A stretch of 64,000 nt of DNA from JAFIFT01 sp020051095 (GCF_964199965.1 NZ_CAXMZT010000006.1:124001-188000); one strand, 5' to 3'. Numbered from the stretch's first letter, positions 36,078-46,033 are shown. The notes: a model not told the origin generated them from the letters alone. Numbers and translations are program-made.

Positions 36078-37366
36078 TACCAAATACTCGCACAGACAAA
36101 TAAATTACAGATGGCTAAAACTAAAAACACGCCTTGTATGCTAACATTAATCTCTAACAGCAACATCACTAATAAACTACCCAATACCATGAAAGCGGCA
36201 TTGAGAATATTATTGGCTGCAATCGTTCGCGAGCGATGACTAATTGGACTTTTGGTTTGTAATAGCGTGTAGCATGGCACAATATACATGCCGCCACAAA
36301 AGCATAAAGCAAAAAAATCGACTATTGCTCGCCAATTGGGTAGCGCGCTAACAAACTGGTGTAAATTTTGTAGATGATTACTACCCGCCCCTCTGAGGGT
36401 ATGCGGTGGTAGGTAATACAAATCAAAGGCAAAAACACTCATCAACAACAATGCCAATGGCACCCACTTTAACGTTACTTTCCCTTTTAAGAAATAATTA
36501 ATAGCCAAGGAACCGGACGCAATGCCAATAGAAAACAAAATTAGGAATAAAGCAAACACTTTATTGTTAGCGATCAATACAAAGCGTACATAATCGGGCA
36601 GTTTTATCATAACCACAGCACCGATTAACCAAAACCAAGAAATTGCCAGAATTATCGCTAATATCAATGGTTGGTGAAGCGATTGCTTAAGCATTTGATA
36701 CGTTGCTCGAAAAAAATGCCAATCAATGGATAGGGTTTTTGCTTCATGCAGATCCAAAGGAATATACAAGCTCGATAATAACCCTAACCATGCCACGACA
36801 TTGGTTAACAAAATCGCCCAAAAAACAGACTCATGGCCAACCGTCAAAGCACCCAACGAGGTACCCAGCAAGATAGCGATAAAGGTGCTCGCCTCAATTA
36901 AAGCCGTTCCCGCTAATAGTCGCTCTTGCTTAAGCAATTCCGGTAAGATGGCATATTTAACAGGCCCAAAAAAGGTTGAATGGATGCCCATACCGCATAA
37001 AATAGCCATGAGAAGATAGATATTGCCCAGATATAAGGCAAAACTTCCAAATGCGATAAGAAAACATTCAAATACCTTGATCCATCTCGCAATAATGGCT
37101 TTATTAAATTTATCGGCTAATTGTCCGGCTGTGGCAGAAAACAGAAAAAATGGAATGGTAAATACGGTGCCAGACAGGGCTTGATAAAACTGGGACGCTT
37201 CTTCGCTTTGATTTAAATAGAAGCTTATCAAGGTAAGCATGGCGAGTTTAAATGCATTATCATTAAACGCGCCAAAAAACTGGGTAAAAAAAAGCGGACG
37301 ATAACATCTATCGCCAAGCAAACGCCATGTTGAATGGGATAAATGCTCGGTCAAATTTTTCTCCAT
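36044..37366 (-). CDS. MFS transporter, LplT-like (lysophospholipid transporter family)
   Basis: This major-facilitator protein of 440 residues has about twelve membrane segments. The N-terminal FFTQFFGAFNDNAFKLAML and the GQLADKFNKAIIARW loop between helices 2 and 3 resemble LplT and the transporter half of Aas-type fusions, which move lysophospholipids across the inner membrane. No acyltransferase partner is nearby, so substrate assignment is tentative. It begins 7 bases after the SDR gene and ends inside the 3' end of hemF. Confidence 0.75.
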   Translation of the reverse strand: MEKNLTEHLSHSTWRLLGDRCYRPLFFTQFFGAFNDNAFKLAMLTLISFYLNQSEEASQFYQALSGTVFTIPFFLFSATAGQLADKFNKAIIARWIKVFECFLIAFGSFALYLGNIYLLMAILCGMGIHSTFFGPVKYAILPELLKQERLLAGTALIEASTFIAILLGTSLGALTVGHESVFWAILLTNVVAWLGLLSSLYIPLDLHEAKTLSIDWHFFRATYQMLKQSLHQPLILAIILAISWFWLIGAVVMIKLPDYVRFVLIANNKVFALFLILFSIGIASGSLAINYFLKGKVTLKWVPLALLLMSVFAFDLYYLPPHTLRGAGSNHLQNLHQFVSALPNWRAIVDFFALCFCGGMYIVPCYTLLQTKSPISHRSRTIAANNILNAAFMVLGSLLVMLLLEINVSIQGVFLVLAICNLFVCASIWYYRFNQSRLGK

Positions 37367-37372
37367 TTTGGA

Positions 37373-38221
37373 TTAGGCAGTGGTTGTGCGATCACTTAAC
37401 TGACTTAGTAGTTTTTCGATAGCATTGGTGTGGGGCATAGAACCAGCTAACATCGCATTGACACGATCCTCATAATGCGCTTTGACCTCCAAATCCGGAA
37501 AGATATAAAACTGACCAGCTTCAACCCCCTGATAAATGGACTGTGCAACATCATCGGCTGAGCGGCTATAAGCAAGCACTTTTGCTAGCTTCTCATGCAT
37601 GGGGTCGCGGTGAACAGGTGCTGAATTATTCAATAAGCTGGTATCTACGAAGGACGGGCAGATCACCGAAACACCGATGGGATGATTGAGCCTTTGAATA
37701 TCAAAATAGAGGGATTCCGACAAAGCAATAATAGCAGACTTAGACATAGCATACGCCCCAACTTGGGATCCACTAAACAAACCATACATGCTTGCCATGT
37801 TGATGATTTTGCATTCATGGGGCTGTTTGATCATTAAAGGCGTAAACGCTTGGATGCAGTGAATAATACCATGCAAATTCACATCGAGGATGGTGCGTAT
37901 ATGCGCCAAAGGCATTTGCCAGATTGGCGCTAAACGGCCACTGATGCCTGCATTATTGAATAACCAGTCAATTCGGCCAAAATGCTCTATGGCCTGTTTA
38001 GCTAATTGGTTAACACTATCCATGCTGGTTACATCAGTCACAACACCGTAAATGTCAGCATCACTTTCACTCGATAACAATTCAACTTGATCGCAAAGCT
38101 CTGTCACCGCTTTATCTGCCATAACAACATTGATGTTGTTTTGCAAACAGACTTTGGTAAAAGCTAAACCAATTCCACTCGCAGCTCCAGTGATGACAGC
38201 CACTCTTCGATTAGCGTCCAT
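37373..38221 (-). CDS. SDR-family oxidoreductase
   Basis: This classical short-chain dehydrogenase has 282 residues. It shows TGAASGIG near residues 11-18, DVTSMDSV, the NNAGISG motif, and catalytic YAMSK after the Ser of NMASMYG. The C-terminal part (PSFVDTSLL...DDVAQSIYQGVEAGQFYIFPD) resembles a subgroup of uncharacterised bacterial dehydrogenases with a longer substrate-binding loop. Substrate unknown. GGAGAG precedes the ATG. It is the first gene of a pair with the LplT-like transporter, so a lipid-related substrate is possible but unproven. Confidence 0.83.
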   Translation of the reverse strand: MDANRRVAVITGAASGIGLAFTKVCLQNNINVVMADKAVTELCDQVELLSSESDADIYGVVTDVTSMDSVNQLAKQAIEHFGRIDWLFNNAGISGRLAPIWQMPLAHIRTILDVNLHGIIHCIQAFTPLMIKQPHECKIINMASMYGLFSGSQVGAYAMSKSAIIALSESLYFDIQRLNHPIGVSVICPSFVDTSLLNNSAPVHRDPMHEKLAKVLAYSRSADDVAQSIYQGVEAGQFYIFPDLEVKAHYEDRVNAMLAGSMPHTNAIEKLLSQLSDRTTTA

Positions 38222-38350
38222 TCCAATCTCTCCAAGTTTGGATTTTTAATCGTTTGATCATAACGTTCGTTCATTTTCTTTAAGGGCATCATACAATAAG
38301 TAAATGCTTCAATGCTACCTCTTTATGACGATTCCACAATCAAGCTTTAC

Positions 38351-38569
38351 TTATTCACGCGCTGCCTCAACCACAACTTCTTTTGCTTTCAATCCTTTAG
38401 GACTTCGATCCACTTCAAAGCTCACTGGTTCATTTTCATAAAGTGTTTTAAACCCTTCGCATTGGATGTCTCGATAATGTACAAATACATCCTCACCGTT
38501 GAGATCAATAAATCCAAATCCTTTTCGCTCATTAAACCACTTAACGGTGCCAGTTTCTCTTTGCGACAT
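38351..38569 (-). CDS. CspA-family cold-shock protein
   Basis: This small single-stranded nucleic-acid-binding protein of 72 residues starts with the conserved TGTVKWFNERKGFGFI, which contains RNP1 KGFGFI. RNP2 follows as VFVHY, where CspA usually has VFVHF. The charged C-terminus KGLKAKEVVVE is also typical. AAGGAG lies 10 bases before the ATG at 38569. The 240 bases upstream are non-coding and could hold a long 5' leader of the kind seen in other csp genes. Whether it responds to cold is not readable. Confidence 0.92.
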   Translation of the reverse strand: MSQRETGTVKWFNERKGFGFIDLNGEDVFVHYRDIQCEGFKTLYENEPVSFEVDRSPKGLKAKEVVVEAARE

Positions 38570-38811
38570 CTCTGTCAATCTCCTTCAAAAGAACAATATC
38601 ATTTAATGCTAACATTGTTGGCAAATCATTAAGTGACATTGTCCAAACATATTTAAACCATTGTTTCTTCAGCTCATTAAAAATTGAACCATGCATAGAA
38701 TAACAGTTTTTTGTTACATGTTAATGGAAAATTAAAAAAAATTTGTTTTTTTCCAATAACTTAAGCAAAAAGACGACACTCTTAATTAGAATTAACCAAG
38801 GCAGGGACTGA

Positions 38812-39723
38812 TTAGGATGGTTGACCAGCAACTAACGTCATTATTGGTGACTCTGTGGGATCCGAATTCACAACCAGATTTGGGGAGCGAGCCGATGTAT
38901 AGACCCAACTCAATCGGGAGTCGTCAGGCGCTGTCTCCAATCGAGGATTAAGATGCAATGCGCTTAAATTTGGGGATAAGCGTTGGTGTGTGTGTTGAAT
39001 CTCATCGATTTCGCAATCAGGGTCTATTTCTAAACCAAACCGTTGTTTGATGTTTGATTTAATCACGCTCGGGGTCATCCGCCATAATAAGCTTGCAGTT
39101 GTTAACGTTACGGCTGTCGCAGCGCAGGCAACGCCCGCTGTGGCAGAAATCTCAGGGAATAAGATGACAAACACCACACAACCAATGACAGCTGTTACGG
39201 TTGCCAAAATAAAGGCCCAATTGATTGTCGATTGGATGAAGTTCAGCTGCTTTTGCGACCCGGAAGGGCTATGGCACGCTCGCCAGAGGTTTAATCCTGT
39301 TTGAAATAACGCATTAGCACTAAAAACAACGACGCTTGAAAGAAAAATCCATGGCCCAATGGCAAAAGTCGTGCCTGTCAGTAATGAAATTTCTAATAAA
39401 GCAATCGACATCGTCGCCAAGCTTGCACAAAGTGAACCAACAATAGCATTCAGCCAAAGATCAAGATTCTTATCTTTGGCTTTAATCAGCTCGTAGATGT
39501 CAACAGCAGCCAGACAAATCAGAACAAAGGAAAACATCGGCATCATGACGAGATAGAAAGGAGAAGCACCAAGAGCCAAAAACCATGGTCTACGCAACAT
39601 CGACCCATACATAAGTTCTTCTAATGGCTCTTTGACATAGAGAAAAAAAGAACGAAATCGACCACTGGACAAAAATCCAACGTTCGATAACATCTTAAAT
39701 GCTTCTAAAATCCTTTTAAGCAC
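38812..39723 (-). CDS. Hypothetical multi-TM protein with cytosolic tail
   Basis: I do not recognise a family. The 303-residue protein begins with an amphipathic segment and has about five hydrophobic stretches between residues 45 and 225, including FYLVMMPMFSFVLICLAAV and FILATVTAVIGCVVFVILF. An 80-residue polar tail rich in Ser, Asp and Pro follows. Such hydrophobic proteins of lineage-restricted appearance are frequent among Legionella candidate secretion substrates, but this is speculation. It starts with GTG, preceded by AAGGA, 10 bases after lysS, and so appears to be last in the prfB-lysS operon. Confidence 0.55.
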   Translation of the reverse strand: MLKRILEAFKMLSNVGFLSSGRFRSFFLYVKEPLEELMYGSMLRRPWFLALGASPFYLVMMPMFSFVLICLAAVDIYELIKAKDKNLDLWLNAIVGSLCASLATMSIALLEISLLTGTTFAIGPWIFLSSVVVFSANALFQTGLNLWRACHSPSGSQKQLNFIQSTINWAFILATVTAVIGCVVFVILFPEISATAGVACAATAVTLTTASLLWRMTPSVIKSNIKQRFGLEIDPDCEIDEIQHTHQRLSPNLSALHLNPRLETAPDDSRLSWVYTSARSPNLVVNSDPTESPIMTLVAGQPS

Positions 39724-39733
39724 GATGTTTTCC

Positions 39734-41218
39734 TTATTTTCTCAATTGGGGGAACAAGATCACATCACGGATAGACGGTGAATCGGTGAATAACATCACC
39801 AGCCTATCAATGCCGATCCCTTCTCCCGCTGTTGGTGGCATCCCATATTCTAATGCCTCAATATAATCGCTATCAAAATGCATGGCTTCAAGATCGCCAG
39901 CTTCTTTTTCCTGCACTTGTTTTTCAAATCGTTGCGCTTGGTCTTGAGCATCGTTAAGTTCTGAAAACCCATTAGCAATTTCCCGACCGGCAATAAATAA
40001 TTCAAATCGGTCGGTCACATCATGGTTGTGATCACTGCGTCTTGCCAAGGGTGAAACATCCGTGGGATAGGCGGTAATAAACGTTGGTTGAATCAGTTTA
40101 TCTTCGACGGTTTCCTCAAATAAAATCATTTGTAATATGCCTAAGGTATCTGTTTTCTTATAGGAAAGTCCTTTTTTATCTAAGATATTTCTTAAGCTAT
40201 CCACACTTTCAATCGCTTCGATGGGTAAATCCGAATGATGGGTTAATATGGCTTCTTTCACCGTTAAGCGATTAAAAGGTCTTTCAAAGCTGATAGTCTC
40301 CCCCTGATAGACAATTTCTTTTGAACCAACGAGTTGTTCGCTTAAATAACCGAATAGATCTTCAGTGAAATCCATCATGTCGTGATAGTCTGCATAAGCT
40401 TGATAGAACTCTATCATGGTAAACTCAGGATTATGGCGGGTTGAAATACCTTCATTACGAAAACTGCGATTAATCTCATAGACCCGTTCAAAGCCACCGA
40501 CTACCAATCTTTTTAAATAGAGCTCTGGAGAAACCCGCAAAAATAAGTCCATATGCAAGGTATTATGGTGGGTAATAAAAGGCCTTGCTACAGCGCCACC
40601 AGGAATCGGGTGCATCATGGGTGTTTCGACTTCCAGATAATCACGCGTATCCATAAATTGACGAATATGGGTAATTAACCTCGACCGAAGTGTAAATATT
40701 ATTCGCGATTCTTCATTAGCAATTAGGTCCACATAACGCTTTCGATAGCGCAATTCAACTTCCGCCAAGCCATGAAATTTATCTGGCAAAGGCCGCAATG
40801 ACTTGGTTAATAACACAATATCATCGGCATGAACGGTTAATTCATTGGTATTTGTCTTAAACAACTTACCTTTTACCCCAACGATATCGCCTAAGTCCCA
40901 GTGTTTAAATTGCTCATACAATTCAGGAAGATCATTCTCACGAATATAGACTTGAATTCGACCGCTAACATCTTGAATATGAAAGAAACTTGCCTTTCCC
41001 ATGACACGTCGAAGCACAATGCGTCCGGCAACCGCTGTTTGTATTGCCTTTTCTTCTAAACCGGCCTTATCTATGTCATTGTACTCAGTCATTAATTTTG
41101 CAGCTAAATGACTACGCTCAAATTGATTTGGGAATTTAAACCCAGATTCTCGCAATTCCGCTAACTTTTGGTTTCGGATTTTGTATACTTCACTTTCGTC
41201 TAAGTGCTCATCTATCAT
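39734..41218 (-). CDS. lysS: Lysyl-tRNA synthetase, class II
   Basis: This class II aminoacyl-tRNA synthetase has 494 residues. It has an N-terminal OB-fold anticodon-binding domain (around VAGRIVLRRVMGKASFFHIQD) and catalytic motifs 1 (FMDTRDYLEVETPMMHP), 2 (RSFRNEGISTRHNPEFTMIE) and 3 (GIGIDRLVMLFTDSPSIRDV). Length is close to E. coli LysS (505). The ATG overlaps the prfB stop (ATGA), the same gene order as prfB-lysS in E. coli. Confidence 0.97.
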   Translation of the reverse strand: MIDEHLDESEVYKIRNQKLAELRESGFKFPNQFERSHLAAKLMTEYNDIDKAGLEEKAIQTAVAGRIVLRRVMGKASFFHIQDVSGRIQVYIRENDLPELYEQFKHWDLGDIVGVKGKLFKTNTNELTVHADDIVLLTKSLRPLPDKFHGLAEVELRYRKRYVDLIANEESRIIFTLRSRLITHIRQFMDTRDYLEVETPMMHPIPGGAVARPFITHHNTLHMDLFLRVSPELYLKRLVVGGFERVYEINRSFRNEGISTRHNPEFTMIEFYQAYADYHDMMDFTEDLFGYLSEQLVGSKEIVYQGETISFERPFNRLTVKEAILTHHSDLPIEAIESVDSLRNILDKKGLSYKKTDTLGILQMILFEETVEDKLIQPTFITAYPTDVSPLARRSDHNHDVTDRFELFIAGREIANGFSELNDAQDQAQRFEKQVQEKEAGDLEAMHFDSDYIEALEYGMPPTAGEGIGIDRLVMLFTDSPSIRDVILFPQLRK

Positions 41219-42322
41219 GTTTGGTCTACTCCTGCTTTTAAGCTGGCTTCAATAAAGGCATCTAAGTCCCCATCTAACACCGCCTGCGTATTGGATGTCT
41301 CAACTTGTGTTCGTAAATCTTTGATGCGCGATTGGTCTAAAACGTAAGAACGAATTTGTGATCCCCAACCAATATCAGACTTTGAGTCTTCAAGCGCTTG
41401 TTGTGCAGCATTTTGCTTTTGTATTTCTAACTCATACAGCTTTGCACGCAACTGTTTCATCGCCTGATCTTTATTCTTGTGCTGCGAACGATCATTCTGA
41501 CATTGCACCACAATCCCACTGGGTAAATGAGTTATTCGAACTGCTGAATCGGTTCTATTAACGTGCTGGCCACCTGCGCCAGAAGCTCGATACGTATCAA
41601 TGCGTAAATCAGCGGGGTTAATCTCAATTTCAATGTTATCGTCAATTTCTGGTGATACAAATACGGCTGCAAATGAGGTATGACGACGGTTACCCGAATC
41701 AAATGGTGACTTTCTAACCAATCGGTGCACGCCCGTCTCCGTGCGCAACCAACCATATGCATAATCCCCTTTGACATGAATTGTCGCGCTCTTGATACCC
41801 GCAACCTCACCGGGAGAACACTCAATCAGTTCCGCGTCAAAGTGATGTTGTTCAGACCAACGAAGGTACATTCGTAAAATCATTTCAGCCCAATCTTGGG
41901 CTTCGGTACCACCCGATCCGGCTTGTATATCTAAAAATGCATCATTTGCATCCATCTCACCACTGAACATTCGGCGAAATTCGAGCTGCGCAACAGACTC
42001 TTCAATCTTGTCGATATCCTGGCTCAACTCCTCAAACAGTCCCTCGTCTTGCTCGTCGAGAACGAGTTGCAATAACTCCTTGGCATCGCTGATTTGTTTG
42101 CTCAATTGCTCCAGCGTTACAACCACACTTTCTAATGAAGCGCGTTCTTTGCCAAGTGCCTGGGCATGCTCTGGGTCATTCCATATATCACTCGACTCTA
42201 ATTCGCGGGAAACTTCTTCTAATCGTTCCTTTTTGCCATCAAAGTCAAAGATACCCCCGAAGATCGGCGATACGCTTCTCTAATTCTTTAATTTGTATGG
42301 TGACTTGATTGGCTTCAATCAT
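41215..42322 (-). CDS. prfB: Peptide chain release factor 2, with programmed +1 frameshift
   Basis: RF2 terminates translation at UGA and UAA. The reading frame starts at the ATG at 42322 (MIEANQVTIQ), meets an in-frame TGA at codon 26 (42247-42245) and continues in the +1 frame as DFDGKKERLEEV. The total is about 368 residues against 365 in E. coli. The site has CGGGGG as an internal Shine-Dalgarno followed by TATCTTTGAC, the classical autoregulatory frameshift signal. The tripeptide anticodon SPF is in KSPFDSGNRR and the hydrolysis motif is GAGGQHVN. Its stop overlaps the lysS start. A gene call from 42126 alone would truncate it. Confidence 0.96.
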
Positions 42323-42526
42323 GTTTTTTAATCCAATTTAAAATGTTGTGGGATTATACATAAAAATCATAGCATTGGCTAGGGAAGCGCCCTTAGTATA
42401 CCTAGGCAGAAGTTGAGGTTTCATACCAGCAAAAATATAAGTTAACGATCGATCTTTTTGTTTATTTAATATACCATATGTTTTTGTTCTATACTATGAA
42501 AGAACGTCATGCAATAGGACTGTATC

Positions 42527-42871
42527 ATGGAAACAAAATCGAGATTGTATTTTATCGCCTTAAAGATGGCGTTGTCTTCATTTATCCTATTAACGTTAAT
42601 GTTTTTTTCAACTCCAACCTTGGCAAATAAACCCTCAAATACTAATCCAACCTATGCCAACCCAGGAACAATCACCCTAGCTCATCGCGGTAGGTGGTAT
42701 GGTCCTGGGTACGGATATCGTGGCGGTATTTGGGTGAATCCAGGATGGGGCTATCCTCCTCCTTATTGGGGTCCTTGGACACCCTATTGGACAGGCGGGG
42801 TATATTGCCGTAAACGATGCTTGATCAATCGCTGGGGCCGGGTCATTAGCTGTCGGGTGAGTTGCTTTTGA
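42527..42871 (+). CDS. Small secreted Gly/Tyr/Trp/Pro-rich protein
   Basis: I do not recognise a named family. The 114-residue protein has a positively charged N-terminus and hydrophobic signal (about 11-34, ending TLANK). A short linker is followed by a low-complexity stretch with GPGYGYRG, NPGWGYPPPYWGPW and a C-terminal cysteine cluster (VYCRKRC...VISCRVSCF). This suggests a disulfide-bonded envelope or surface protein. It stands alone, divergent from prfB and convergent with uspA. Confidence 0.6.
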   Translation: METKSRLYFIALKMALSSFILLTLMFFSTPTLANKPSNTNPTYANPGTITLAHRGRWYGPGYGYRGGIWVNPGWGYPPPYWGPWTPYWTGGVYCRKRCLINRWGRVISCRVSCF

Positions 42872-42936
42872 TTGAGATGGATGGGCATAGGCCCATCCGA
42901 CAATTATGAATTACGTATCGATTAATGTGGGTTAAT

Positions 42937-43362
42937 CTAAACCATTGGGCGAACGATTAACACATCACATTTAGCACCATGCAAAATCGCATTGGCTGTT
43001 GAGCCCAGCAATAACGCAATCCCATGTTTACCATGGCTGCCGGTGACAATGAGATCAATTTTTTGTGCCTCAGCAACACGTAGAACTTGGTTTTTTGTCG
43101 ATCCCATTTCAAGAAAACGATGCTTATCATCCACGCCTAATTGTTTGGCAAGTTTCTTAAGCTCCGCTTCAGCTTGTTCTTTGATGGAAACTTCTACTTC
43201 AGCAAATCCAGAAAAACCAGGGTAAGCGTATGCAGGAATAGGCTCTACAACATGCACCAAGAATAAATCCGCCTTATTTTCATCCGCAATTTTTTTTGCT
43301 TTTTTAGCCGCTTGAATACCAACTTCATCGAAATCTGTTGCGAATAACACTCTCTTGTACAT
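42937..43362 (-). CDS. Universal stress protein (UspA family)
   Basis: This 141-residue single-domain Usp protein begins YKRVLFATDFDE and carries the ATP-binding pattern GSHGKHGIALLLGSTANAIL followed by CDVLIVRP. The GX2GX9GS(T) form indicates an ATP-binding subtype. These proteins aid survival in stress or stationary phase. It is the last gene of the accD-folC-dedD-cvpA set, starting 11 bases after cvpA, an unusual companion that may share its promoter or have its own. Confidence 0.92.
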   Translation of the reverse strand: MYKRVLFATDFDEVGIQAAKKAKKIADENKADLFLVHVVEPIPAYAYPGFSGFAEVEVSIKEQAEAELKKLAKQLGVDDKHRFLEMGSTKNQVLRVAEAQKIDLIVTGSHGKHGIALLLGSTANAILHGAKCDVLIVRPMV

Positions 43363-43373
43363 AAATTACTCCT

Positions 43374-43949
43374 TTAATGTGTTGACTGAATTATTTCATC
43401 TGACGCAAGTAACGACTCGGATTGATCAAAAGCTGCCAATTGATTATTCGAATCGATTGATTTCAGACGTTGGATTAAACTAGGAATATAGGATTTAAAT
43501 GTCTTAACAATGGGATCAAACTGGGATGCTAACTGACTATTATTAACGCTTTCTTGTTTAGCTAACGAGGTCATTTGAATTACAACTAACACTAAAGAAA
43601 CAATAAAAGCGCCTCTTAATAAGCCAAACCCCATCCCCAAAATACGATCGGTGGTGCTTAATCCTGACTTTTTCAAGATAAAGCCTAAAAAGGTATTACC
43701 AATACCACCAATAATCAAAGTCCCTACCATAATGACGATAAAGCCTATCCCATACCGCAGTCTGGCATCTTCAACCCAGCCCTGAAAGAAGCCATCGAAA
43801 TGATTTGCGTAGTGGTAAGCTAACCAAATCGCTAATACCCAAATGCATAAAGCGATTAGCTCTTTGATAAAGCCTCTTAAAATGCCCGTTAGGGTGGAAA
43901 GTAAAACAATACCCAGAATGGTGTAATCGAGCCAGTTCAAGCTAGCCAT
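43374..43949 (-). CDS. cvpA: CvpA family membrane protein
   Basis: This 191-residue inner-membrane protein has four hydrophobic segments and the family start LNWLDYTILGIVLLSTLTGILRGF. The second-domain motif GLSTTDRILGMGFGLLRGA is characteristic. CvpA was named for colicin V production and is tied to envelope robustness. The order folC-dedD-cvpA is widely conserved in gammaproteobacteria (with purF often next; purF is absent here and uspA takes its place). Confidence 0.9.
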   Translation of the reverse strand: MASLNWLDYTILGIVLLSTLTGILRGFIKELIALCIWVLAIWLAYHYANHFDGFFQGWVEDARLRYGIGFIVIMVGTLIIGGIGNTFLGFILKKSGLSTTDRILGMGFGLLRGAFIVSLVLVVIQMTSLAKQESVNNSQLASQFDPIVKTFKSYIPSLIQRLKSIDSNNQLAAFDQSESLLASDEIIQSTH

Positions 43950-44759
43950 CTAGCCAACCCCTTTCGTGACGAACCCTTTTATTTGATGCTTATCTGCCAA
44001 TTTATGCTGAAGCTGTTTTGCCGCTTCAGCTGACGCCAAACTGCCAATTAGTACTTTTACGGCAGGCTTGCCATGGACACTTGTTTTAACTAATCGAGAT
44101 TGAATACCTTTATTGCTTAAATGTTTTTGTAAAATTTTAGCGTTGGTTGTTTCTGAAAAAACGCCCACTTGAACCGCAAACTTTGAAGAAGAAGCAGCAA
44201 CTTTCTCTGGCCCTTTAGCGGGCACTTTTGTTGACACTTTTGCAGGGGCCTTTGCAGACAATTTTGCAGGCGCTTTTGCTTGGACTTTTGGCTCAGGTGC
44301 CTTCTTCGTGACATTAACCTCGGGATTTGGTGAAGGTATTTTAGCAGCTTCCATTTGTAAAGGTTGTTGGGGTCGTGTCAATTCTTCCAGCTGTTCAATA
44401 TCTTGGTTATCCGACACAGGCTTACCATTGCCAATGGGATAACTTGCTTGAGATGCCTCTTGGATTGGTTTTGGCTCAGAAATCGGATTTGCCTTAACTT
44501 GTTCCTCCGTATGGCTTAATACACTTTGCGTATCTAAGTCAACATGCGCCATGCGAGTTTCAGCAAAAACTTGTGGCTCATTGACCTCAGCCATTTGTGG
44601 TTGCGGCGGCTTGGCAGGCAATTCAACAACAATTCTTTTTTCTTCCAGTCTTTGATTATTTTTTTTAATCATTGCTGGCACAAAAACCAATGCTATGGAA
44701 ATAATAACGGCTATTCCAACGACGCGATGTTTCATCGCTTCATCCATTGTCAATTTCAT
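43950..44759 (-). CDS. dedD: SPOR-domain cell-division protein (DedD-like)
   Basis: This 269-residue inner-membrane protein has one N-terminal membrane segment (about 12-28), a long Pro/Lys/Ala-rich periplasmic linker and a C-terminal SPOR domain. That domain binds denuded septal peptidoglycan (SKFAVQVGVFSETTNAK to VKVLIGSLASAEAAKQLQHKL). The linker contains repeated KAPAKLSAKAPAKVS-type units. The ATG at 44759 overlaps the folC stop as TAATG. Order with folC and cvpA supports the DedD assignment. Confidence 0.87.
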   Translation of the reverse strand: MKLTMDEAMKHRVVGIAVIISIALVFVPAMIKKNNQRLEEKRIVVELPAKPPQPQMAEVNEPQVFAETRMAHVDLDTQSVLSHTEEQVKANPISEPKPIQEASQASYPIGNGKPVSDNQDIEQLEELTRPQQPLQMEAAKIPSPNPEVNVTKKAPEPKVQAKAPAKLSAKAPAKVSTKVPAKGPEKVAASSSKFAVQVGVFSETTNAKILQKHLSNKGIQSRLVKTSVHGKPAVKVLIGSLASAEAAKQLQHKLADKHQIKGFVTKGVG

Positions 44760-46033
44760 TAATTTATACCTATCTTTTTCAAATAACAATTAGCCATTTG
44801 AACAGTTACAAATGAACCGAAAACAACGATCAGATCATTCATTTCAGCATCAAGTGATGCTTGCTCACAGGCCCGCTCAACCGAATCAAACGCCAAACAC
44901 GTTCCCTTATGATGGCTAATCTCAGACATTAATTCAAGCCTTGATGCAGTTCTTGAATTAGCCAATGGTGCAATATACCAATTTTGTGATAGTTTTGCCA
45001 TTAATTCAATCATTTGACCAAACGCTTTATCTTTAAAGACAGCAAATACCACTCGGACAGTTCCCAAACCTTCGCACGCTTGGATAACCTGGGTTAATCG
45101 TTTAACGGCTTGAACATTATGCGCAACATCTAATAACCACTTTGGTTGATGATGAATCCATTGTAATCGCCCAGGCACATAGCAATGTTTAAACGCTAGT
45201 CGTAAATCGTTATCTAAGACGGTTAAAGTGTCATTCATGAGCGTCACAACCATCATGGCTGTTACACAAGCTTGGGGATGAACATCACTACTCAGGGAAT
45301 AAGTTTTCCCATTAACTTGACATTGTATGGAAGAATCAATCCTTTGAAAATCAAATTGATTACCTAGCTGATAAAGGGGACTTCCTAGTTGGTTTACTTG
45401 TCTTTGGATGGCGTCTGGTAGCGCATAATCCCCAAAGACGGTTGGTTTTTCAGGTCGAATTATCCCCGCTTTCTCAGCAGCAATGGCTTCAATGGTTGTT
45501 CCTAAATAGGCTTGATGATCATAATCCACTGTCGTAATTACTGCGCAATCCGTATCAATGATATTAACAGCATCGAGTCTTCCACCCAAACCGACTTCTA
45601 ATATGACAACATCCAATGGGTGTTGGCTAAAATAAACCAATGCAGCTAACGTGACCATTTCAAAATAGGTTAAATAGGTCGCGCCACGATTGCTTTCTAT
45701 CCAAGAAAATAATTCACAAAGTGATTTATCCGAAATCAGCGTTTGGTTCACTCGAATCCGTTCATTAAAACGGTCCAAATGGGGAGAAATATAAGCACCT
45801 ACTTGATACCCGGCTTTTTGGTAGATGGCTTCTAGCAAGTAGACAACGGATCCCTTTCCGTTTGTGCCGGCAACAGTAATCACCTGAGTCGCAGGCTTTG
45901 GCAAGTTCAATCGTTGGTAGACTTGTCGAATACGATTTAACCCAAGTTGAATCTCATCCGCATGGCGATTAGCAAGCCAATCCAGCCATTGATCAAGGCT
46001 AAACTGGTGGTAATCTTCAACGACTTCAGACAT
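44759..46033 (-). CDS. folC: Folylpolyglutamate / dihydrofolate synthase
   Basis: FolC joins glutamate to dihydropteroate and extends polyglutamate tails on folates. The 424-residue Mur-ligase-like enzyme has the P-loop VAGTNGKGSV (56-62 core), the YISPHLDRFNERIR segment, VILEVGLGGRLDAVN, and C-terminal LLDVAHN. The ATG at 46033 overlaps the accD stop by 8 bases and its own stop overlaps dedD, giving tight coupling across the operon. Confidence 0.94.
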   Translation of the reverse strand: MSEVVEDYHQFSLDQWLDWLANRHADEIQLGLNRIRQVYQRLNLPKPATQVITVAGTNGKGSVVYLLEAIYQKAGYQVGAYISPHLDRFNERIRVNQTLISDKSLCELFSWIESNRGATYLTYFEMVTLAALVYFSQHPLDVVILEVGLGGRLDAVNIIDTDCAVITTVDYDHQAYLGTTIEAIAAEKAGIIRPEKPTVFGDYALPDAIQRQVNQLGSPLYQLGNQFDFQRIDSSIQCQVNGKTYSLSSDVHPQACVTAMMVVTLMNDTLTVLDNDLRLAFKHCYVPGRLQWIHHQPKWLLDVAHNVQAVKRLTQVIQACEGLGTVRVVFAVFKDKAFGQMIELMAKLSQNWYIAPLANSRTASRLELMSEISHHKGTCLAFDSVERACEQASLDAEMNDLIVVFGSFVTVQMANCYLKKIGIN

